Source: Oscillospiraceae bacterium
GTDB lineage: Bacteria; Bacillota; Clostridia; Oscillospirales; Oscillospiraceae
Reading direction: 5' to 3'
DNA: 18,177 nt
Assembly (NCBI GenBank): GCA_031266955.1
Contig: JAISAA010000205.1
Span: 1 to 18,177 of the forward strand
Positions within the stretch are counted from its first letter, which is position 1. Each line of letters starts with the position of its first letter. A program made the translations under genes and the position numbers. Under the pieces are notes generated by a model. It searched no databases. It saw only the letters and a program-made list of their open reading frames with translations, and was not told the DNA's origin. Positions 13,618 through 18,177 of this stretch are shown here, piece after piece.

Positions 13618-14657
13618 ACATCTCCTTCGGATTCTTCAGCCAACTCTAACATTTCTTTTACTTCATCCAACAAGTCGGCTTCTTTCGGTAGGTATAATTC
13701 ATATTTGCTGGTCAGTATATTCGCATTATCCTCTGGCAAACTGAATTTCACTAACGCATCATTTTTAGAGGCGCATAGCAAAATGCCCACGGTTGGATTT
13801 TCATCGGGCAGTTTTTCGCAGCGGTCAAAGTAATTGACATACATTTGCAGTTGCCCCAAATCCTCGTGCGTAATTTTATGAGTCTTAATTTCTATAACCA
13901 CAAAACATCGAAGCAAACGATTGTAGAAAACCAAATCCACAAAAAATTCATCGTCCTCAAGCAATATTCGTTTTTGCCGCGCCACAAATGAAAAGCCGTT
14001 GCCAAGCTCCAGCAAAAATTCTCGCAAATGCGTTATAAGCGCGGATTCAAAATCTTTTTCATAGTATGCTGCTTCACGCTTTAATCCTAAAAACTCCAAG
14101 TACATAGGGTCTTTGATTATCTCGATTGGTTTTTCGGGAATCCGTTCCTTTCGAGCGACGGCGCGAATGGCCTCCTTATCATTGCTGAGCAAAAGCCGCT
14201 CGTAAAGCGAGGAATTCACTTGCCGCTCAAGTTCTCGCCCATTCCAACCATTATGCACAGTCTCAAGTTCATAATACTCGCGCTTATAGTCATCATCTAT
14301 TCTTATAAGTAACCGATATTGCGCCCAATTTAATTGCGAACGCAGTGCGTTCGCAATCGGATAAATGCGATAAAACTGGCGCGCGAGCTCTAATTGACGA
14401 ACGGAAAAACCGCTCCCGTAGTCAGTTTTAAGGTTGCGCTCTAAATTTTTTATAAGGTATGTACCATATGCGGCGCGTTCCTCACCGCGCTGTTCCTCAA
14501 CAAAAATACGTTCACCCACGCGCCAGTACATCAGCACACGATGAAAGTCAACGCTGCGAACGGCGTTGCTCCGAGCATCATCTATAATCGTGCGAACGTC
14601 GCTATAAAAAGTTTCGCTGATTTTATAATTATGCTCCTGTTGGCTGATATTACCCAC
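13611..14657 (-). CDS. DUF1016/YhcG-family PDDEXK nuclease
   Basis: 348 aa from a GTG at 14657, chosen because AAAGGGGAA lies 7-8 nt upstream; the longer ATG start at 14693 has no ribosome site and is only about 9 nt from the predicted transcription start. The N-terminal half is a DUF1016-N domain (YWRVGERIFVEEQRGEERAAYG and LERNLKTDYGSGFSVRQLE, known to be helical and partner/DNA-binding). The C-terminal half is a PDDEXK nuclease: D241 in DDEFFVDLVFYN and E256-x-K258 in FVVIEIKTHK, with downstream Q in LGQLQMYVNY. Catalytic residues are intact. Relatives include RpnQ/YhcG, linked to mobile DNA and restriction-like functions. No methylase or specificity subunit is next to it, so it is probably a solitary mobile gene. 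Confidence 0.88.
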   Translation of the reverse strand: MGNISQQEHNYKISETFYSDVRTIIDDARSNAVRSVDFHRVLMYWRVGERIFVEEQRGEERAAYGTYLIKNLERNLKTDYGSGFSVRQLELARQFYRIYPIANALRSQLNWAQYRLLIRIDDDYKREYYELETVHNGWNGRELERQVNSSLYERLLLSNDKEAIRAVARKERIPEKPIEIIKDPMYLEFLGLKREAAYYEKDFESALITHLREFLLELGNGFSFVARQKRILLEDDEFFVDLVFYNRLLRCFVVIEIKTHKITHEDLGQLQMYVNYFDRCEKLPDENPTVGILLCASKNDALVKFSLPEDNANILTSKYELYLPKEADLLDEVKEMLELAEESEGDVF

Positions 14658-14708
14658 TAAGAATTCCCCTTTCTCGTTATGTACCATTTCCATTATCTCG
14701 TATTTTTT

Positions 14709-14737
14709 ATTATGGCATACTTTTCGTGGAAGTGCAA
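14709..14737 (-). promoter_or_regulatory. Probable promoter of the DUF1016 gene
   Basis: On the minus strand, TTGCAC (14737-14732) and CATAAT (14714-14709) are 17 nt apart; the -10 matches five of six. It gives a leader of about 45 nt to the GTG at 14657 but almost none to the ATG at 14693, supporting the GTG start. Confidence 0.55.
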
Positions 14738-14818
14738 GTAAAAAATATACAAGGTTCGACGCTTAAGCCGCCAGAGCTCTGCTGCTGAAAAAAATATTAA
14801 AAACTTTTCAAAAAACTA

Positions 14819-14849
14819 TTGACATTGACGTTGCGTCAACGTGTATAAT
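14819..14849 (+). promoter_or_regulatory. MerR-type promoter with dyad operator in a 19-bp spacer
   Basis: TTGACA (14819-14824) and TATAAT (14844-14849) are both perfect but 19 nt apart, too long for normal sigma-A use. The spacer carries the dyad TTGACG-TTG-CGTCAA (14825-14839). This is the classic MerR-regulated promoter, in which the regulator twists the DNA to realign the boxes. It lies just before the MerR gene, so autoregulation is likely. Confidence 0.9.
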
Positions 14850-14868
14850 GGCTTTTGAGGTGATGGTT

Positions 14869-15588
14869 TTGGACTTGATAAGGATAAACGAGGTCGTTGA
14901 CAATTTCGGGGTATCCAGCAGGACGCTCAGGTATTACGAAGAAATAGGGCTCTTGCGGAGCAACCGCCCTGATAATAAAATTCAGCGGTACTATGACGCC
15001 GACGCGCTCGAACGGTTGAAGCAGATCGTTGTTTTACGCAAATTACAGATACCGGTCAAGGATATAGTGACAATATTTAAGAGCGAAAGCACGGCGGCAC
15101 TGATCCAAGCGTTTGCGGACAAGCTCGCATCGCTTGATACGGAAATATCAGCTTTGTCGGAATTAAGGCGGCTCGTGGACGACTTTCTCCATAATATGCT
15201 TATGCACGGGATCAAAAAAATATCGGCCATAACCTTGCTCTATGAGGAAACTGAAAAACGGCTTGTCAACGTGGAAAAAAGCGAACCGGTCACATTTGAA
15301 AAGCTGTCGGAAATAAGCCGCGAGGCGTTGAGGCTGCACGATGTCCGAGTCATTCGGTTGCCGCCAATGCGGGTGCTGACTTCACGCTCAAGAGCGGGGC
15401 GGGCGGCAAATTTGGACGGGGGCAAAATGCAAAATCTGTTTGCGGAACACGGATTTTTGCCCGATCCCGGATTGCGCAATTGCTTTTACCGTAAAGAGCA
15501 AAACGACGAATGGATCATGCTCATGAAAATTCCGGAGGATTACGACAATACGACGGAATACGCTCGTGTCAAGCCAAATCCAACGTAA
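14869..15588 (+). CDS. MerR-family transcriptional regulator with truncated C-terminal effector domain
   Basis: 239 aa from a TTG at 14869. An upstream in-frame ATG (14848) overlaps the -10 box and is impossible; GAGGTG lies 6 nt before the TTG. Residues 3-70 are a MerR winged helix (LIRINEVVDNFGVSSRTLRY, then YYEEIGLL, with wing IQRYYDADALERL). A helical dimerisation segment (about 75-120, LASLDTEISALSELRRLVDD) follows, and residues about 155-231 are the start of a GyrI/SOUL-like effector domain (RVIRLPPMRVLTSR). Native sequence stops at Y231 (15561); the last eight residues, ARVKPNPT, are foreign. The related fragment at 9557-9763 continues past this point. DNA binding is probably intact but ligand sensing is likely lost. 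Confidence 0.86.
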   Translation: MDLIRINEVVDNFGVSSRTLRYYEEIGLLRSNRPDNKIQRYYDADALERLKQIVVLRKLQIPVKDIVTIFKSESTAALIQAFADKLASLDTEISALSELRRLVDDFLHNMLMHGIKKISAITLLYEETEKRLVNVEKSEPVTFEKLSEISREALRLHDVRVIRLPPMRVLTSRSRAGRAANLDGGKMQNLFAEHGFLPDPGLRNCFYRKEQNDEWIMLMKIPEDYDNTTEYARVKPNPT

Positions 15589-15637
15589 ATACCGCCTCAA
15601 AATGTAAACAATTTGTGAACAAGACGATGTTATTTCA
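15564..15637. mobile_element. Probable left end of a serine-recombinase element
   Basis: MerR homology ends abruptly at 15563, and the next gene to the right is the first in a mobile-element gene block (GIY-YIG protein, two serine recombinases) that leaves the window. The most economical reading is that the element inserted into the MerR gene near 15564. The exact boundary and attachment-site core are not determinable from one end. No gene is seen between 15589 and 15637. Confidence 0.5.
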
Positions 15638-16108
15638 TCAGCAGCCTCGGGAAGTATCGCCGATTTCATCAACAGAAGCGGTTTTGGGAATTTTGAGGTG
15701 CAAGTCCTTACCCTCGGCATATTCGGGCGTTTCGTCGATAGTTTTTTGCCGCGCGTTCCAGCGCGCGTTTTTTTCGACCTCCGGTATAGCGCTATCCGCG
15801 TCGGCTCTGACTTCCGGCGTCACATCGGAGAGTTCGTGCGGCTTTAGCGCCGCTACCGCGTTCACGGAATCAAGCCAGAAAAATTCGCGTCGCGGATTTA
15901 TCCTCGCCTCCGAAAATTTCCGGTGCAGCAGCTTTTCAACATCCTCGTTGTTTTCAACCACACTTGCGTAAACGCAGTCGAAAGGTACGGGAACGCCCGT
16001 CGTGAACAGCTCCCTCACGCGGGCTTGGACTTCCTCCTTGTCGGTTTTCCCTATTTTCACGACGCCCGGCATAACAGGGTTCGTGAGTATGTAAACAATC
16101 TCCGCCAT
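15638..16108 (-). CDS. GIY-YIG (T5orf172-type) nuclease-like protein
   Basis: 156 aa from the ATG at 16108, preceded by GGGAGATC; the longer in-frame start at 16228 would overlap the recombinase. The N-terminus MAEIVYILTNPVMPGVVKIG matches the Y-I-L..-V-K-I-G core of T5orf172 GIY-YIG domains. The rest of the domain fits: ARVRELFTTGVPVPFDCVYA, then EKLLHRKFSEARINPRREFFWL, with the expected R and E positions. The C-terminal third (from about 105) is charged, lacks the usual conserved tail and may be shortened. It lies 20 nt after the serine recombinase stop, same strand, so is probably co-transcribed. Such proteins are frequent on phages and integrative elements; activity is unproven. Confidence 0.8.
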   Translation of the reverse strand: MAEIVYILTNPVMPGVVKIGKTDKEEVQARVRELFTTGVPVPFDCVYASVVENNEDVEKLLHRKFSEARINPRREFFWLDSVNAVAALKPHELSDVTPEVRADADSAIPEVEKNARWNARQKTIDETPEYAEGKDLHLKIPKTASVDEIGDTSRGC

Positions 16109-16127
16109 ATCCCGATCTCCCACATAT

Positions 16128-17750
16128 CTACAAATTTCGCGGCAATGACAGCGCGGACGTCTCTGTCTCCAAGCGGCTCCGCCAGACAATTTCAATATCA
16201 TTATCGCCGTGAACGATGATTTTGTCAATCAGTAGATCCACAAGCTCACGATCCAACTTATCAATCGTCAGCAGCGGCGTGAGCTCCGCAATAGAGGTCT
16301 CGGCGGCGGCGCGCCCCTCGGTCAGCGTTTTCAGGCGTTCTGTCAGCGTCTCAATACATGAACGCTTCCGCTTGATCATATCGTTTACTGCGCTTTTCTT
16401 ACTCAGGAAAGCGTCTTTTGATATTTTCTCCTCTACAAAAGACGTAAACAGCTTTGACAATGACATTTCAAGCGCTGCCGCCGCTTTTTGCTCCGAGTGG
16501 ATACTCACTTCAAGTTCTCCAACCGTTGCCTTTTCGCGTGCAATCAGCGCCAGCCTCATCTGTTCTCGGTCGAGCACGGCGGCGGCGCAAGCCTTGACGG
16601 ACGCGAGGACAGCTTGTTCAAGCTCGCGCTGTAAAATTGAGTATTCACAGCAGCCGTAATGATTGGTGAGCCTCACCGTATCGCACTTGAAACGGGGATT
16701 GTATTTTGAACTGCGCTTCATAGCGTGTCCGCAGGATGGGCATTTTACCTTGTTCCCGAAAATATGTTCGGGTTTATCCGAATACTTGTGCCGCGCAAGT
16801 ACCTCCTGCGCCTTTCGGAATTCGGTCTCCGATATGATAGCCTCGTGAGCGTCCGGGCATATGATCCAATCATCTTTTGGGCGAGGCTCGCACTTGCCGG
16901 TACCGTGTTCCGTTACCCTGAACCGGTTCAAAACGGTTTTTCCGAGATATATCTCGTTCCTGAGCAAACGCAATACAGTACAGCTTGTCCAGAAGCAGTA
17001 GTCTGGATCAATGGCATTTGTCCAGACCTTTTTGTATCCGACGCGTTTTTTGTAAACAGACGGCGACGGTATGCCTTGCGCGTTGAATATCCGCGCTATC
17101 TCAACGGCCCGCTTGCCCTCGCAAGCGAGCGAGAATGCAAGGCGCACATAGCCCGCCGCCTCCGGGTCGATAACAAGCTTGTTCTTTGCCGCGTCCGACA
17201 CAACATATCCGAACGGATACATACTGAGCCATTCGCCGCGTTTCATCTTCACGAGCTTTGCCGATATGGACTTCAGCGCCAAATCCCTGTTGTACTGCTG
17301 GTTGATGAGATTGATGAACGCCAGCTCAAGGTTTGACAACGGATGCAGGAAGCTGTCGTAATTGTCGTTTATAGCTATAAAGCGAACGTGCATAGACACG
17401 AGATAGTTCATAAGCAGATCGTCCGTGTCGAGCATATTGCGGCCTATACGGGATAAATCCTTGACGACAATACAGTCCACCGCGCCGCCCTCGATGTCGG
17501 ACATCAGCCTTTGGTAACTCTCGCGGTCCGTGCTCTCGCCGCTCCGCCCGTCGTCTATATACTCTGTGATCCGCACATTTTCAAACTCGCCGCACGCAGA
17601 TACATATGTCTGTATCATAGCGCGCTGATTCGTAATGCTGTTGCTCTCGTCCTTGCCGTCCTCCTGCGATATACGGAAGTATTCGGCGAGGCTGTACGCT
17701 CCGTTGAGGGCGTATGCGTCCGTGGCGGCGGCAATCATAACGTCAGGCAC
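16128..17750 (-). CDS. Large serine recombinase
   Basis: 540 aa beginning at a GTG with GGGGTGA six nt upstream; an ATG at 17738 is an alternative. Domain order: resolvase catalytic domain (about 20-165) with YFRIS containing the presumed nucleophile S28, TEYIDDGRSGESTDRESYQ, and VVKDLSRIGRN; recombinase domain (about 180-300, PFGYVV and EIARIFNAQGIPSP); a zinc-ribbon with CPSCGHAM and later cysteines FKCD and CC; a coiled-coil segment near 395-480; and a C-terminal tail DLLIDKIIVHGDNDIEIVW typical of TndX/TnpX-class recombinases. It overlaps the preceding recombinase gene by 8 nt. It should integrate or excise the element whose left end is near 15564. Confidence 0.93.
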   Translation of the reverse strand: MPDVMIAAATDAYALNGAYSLAEYFRISQEDGKDESNSITNQRAMIQTYVSACGEFENVRITEYIDDGRSGESTDRESYQRLMSDIEGGAVDCIVVKDLSRIGRNMLDTDDLLMNYLVSMHVRFIAINDNYDSFLHPLSNLELAFINLINQQYNRDLALKSISAKLVKMKRGEWLSMYPFGYVVSDAAKNKLVIDPEAAGYVRLAFSLACEGKRAVEIARIFNAQGIPSPSVYKKRVGYKKVWTNAIDPDYCFWTSCTVLRLLRNEIYLGKTVLNRFRVTEHGTGKCEPRPKDDWIICPDAHEAIISETEFRKAQEVLARHKYSDKPEHIFGNKVKCPSCGHAMKRSSKYNPRFKCDTVRLTNHYGCCEYSILQRELEQAVLASVKACAAAVLDREQMRLALIAREKATVGELEVSIHSEQKAAAALEMSLSKLFTSFVEEKISKDAFLSKKSAVNDMIKRKRSCIETLTERLKTLTEGRAAAETSIAELTPLLTIDKLDRELVDLLIDKIIVHGDNDIEIVWRSRLETETSALSLPRNL

Positions 17751-18177
17751 TGGCGCTCACCCCGCTTTCCGAAATCAAGCTCCGCAGCTCCGCGAAGCTG
17801 TCCATATATTTTAGCTCGATCAATATATCGTTCGTTACCGGGCTGAGCGTTATCCGGCTGACAAGCGCCCGTATCAGTTCCTTCGTCGGAATGTCGAAAC
17901 TACGGAACGCGCCAAAGCTCTGACGCCACTGATTGTTTTCCAGACTTGAAATATCGAGCTTTCGCAGTTCGTTGATTATGTAGGCAAGATGTCCCCCGAC
18001 CTCGTCTTTATCACGGCGCGCCTTATCTCGCACCAGTTCGTACTCCCGAAAGTCAAGAAGACCGTCGAGATGGTGGGTGTACGCCGCAGAGATCGTTTTG
18101 TCCGATCCGGCGAGCGCTTTTTCAAGCTTTGCACTTTCGCTCGTGAGCGCCGCGCGTTTCTGTTTCAGAGCGTCGGA
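17743..18177 (-). CDS. Second serine recombinase, C-terminal part (5' end off window)
   Basis: 145 codons are visible, open to the right edge in frame; the N-terminus lies beyond the window. The visible part is a coiled-coil (KQKRAALTSESAKLEKALAG) and a tail (ELIRALVSRITLSPVTNDIL, then IELKYMDSFAELRSLI), matching the C-terminal region of large serine recombinases after the zinc ribbon. Its stop at 17743 overlaps the next recombinase start by 8 nt. No catalytic residue is visible, so the assignment rests on the tail and the neighbour. Confidence 0.78.
   Translation of the reverse strand, partial: SDALKQKRAALTSESAKLEKALAGSDKTISAAYTHHLDGLLDFREYELVRDKARRDKDEVGGHLAYIINELRKLDISSLENNQWRQSFGAFRSFDIPTKELIRALVSRITLSPVTNDILIELKYMDSFAELRSLISESGVSASA

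Noticed and set aside
14848..14868. ATG start of the MerR gene
   Set aside because: It overlaps the -10 box, upstream of any transcript start; the TTG at 14869 has a proper GAGGTG site.
16128..16228. N-terminal extension of the GIY-YIG protein into the recombinase gene
   Set aside because: The extra 40 residues are out-of-frame recombinase sequence; the domain and a ribosome site begin at the ATG at 16108.

Overview
The window looks like an accessory region of a Gram-positive anaerobe, most likely a member of the Clostridia. The evidence is an S-layer-homology cell-wall protein, AGGAGG-type ribosome sites, a clostridial style of ABC transporter with an AbrB-like regulator, and tandem large serine recombinases. 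This is inferred from gene content only. Base composition is mosaic: the SLH, UvrA-like and FtsX genes are GC-rich, while the AbrB/ABC operon, the small kinase and the DUF1016 gene are much more AT-rich, as expected for genes of several origins.

Layout. (1) 1-9471: every gene is on the minus strand. In transcription order they are a P-loop kinase-like protein, a two-ATPase UvrA-like protein, a broken GNAT remnant, a GNAT/C39-like cysteine-peptidase fusion, a beta-lactamase-fold serine hydrolase, an AlkZ/YcaQ-like winged-helix protein, an AbrB-like regulator with an ABC-2 exporter (own promoter), and the 5' part of an SLH/GH18-like wall protein that leaves the window. Two groups (fusion-hydrolase-AlkZ-like, and AbrB-ATPase-permease) have overlapping stop/start codons and are probably translationally coupled. 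(2) 9472-9881: a scar region with the kinase promoter, a fragment of a MerR-family gene and the promoter/operator of the next operon. (3) 9882-13496, plus strand: a TetR-family regulator, a MacB-type ATPase and a two-domain FtsX-family permease. (4) 13516-14657, minus strand: a DUF1016/YhcG nuclease followed by a broken second copy of the kinase 5' end. (5) 14819-15588, plus strand: a MerR-family regulator with a textbook 19-bp-spacer promoter, truncated at its 3' end. (6) 15638 to the right edge, minus strand: a GIY-YIG protein and two overlapping serine recombinases, interpreted as one end of an integrative element that interrupts the MerR gene.

How it fits together. The TetR/ABC cassette is bracketed by a ~102-bp near-identical direct repeat derived from the kinase 5' end, and parts of two related MerR genes lie on either side of it, so the region seems to have been built by duplication, insertion and deletion. 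Many genes belong to families linked to toxin or antibiotic resistance and DNA damage (two ABC exporters, UvrA-like, AlkZ-like, serine hydrolase, acetyltransferase, MerR and TetR regulators). I see no CRISPR array, tRNA or rRNA, and no convincing intrinsic terminator.
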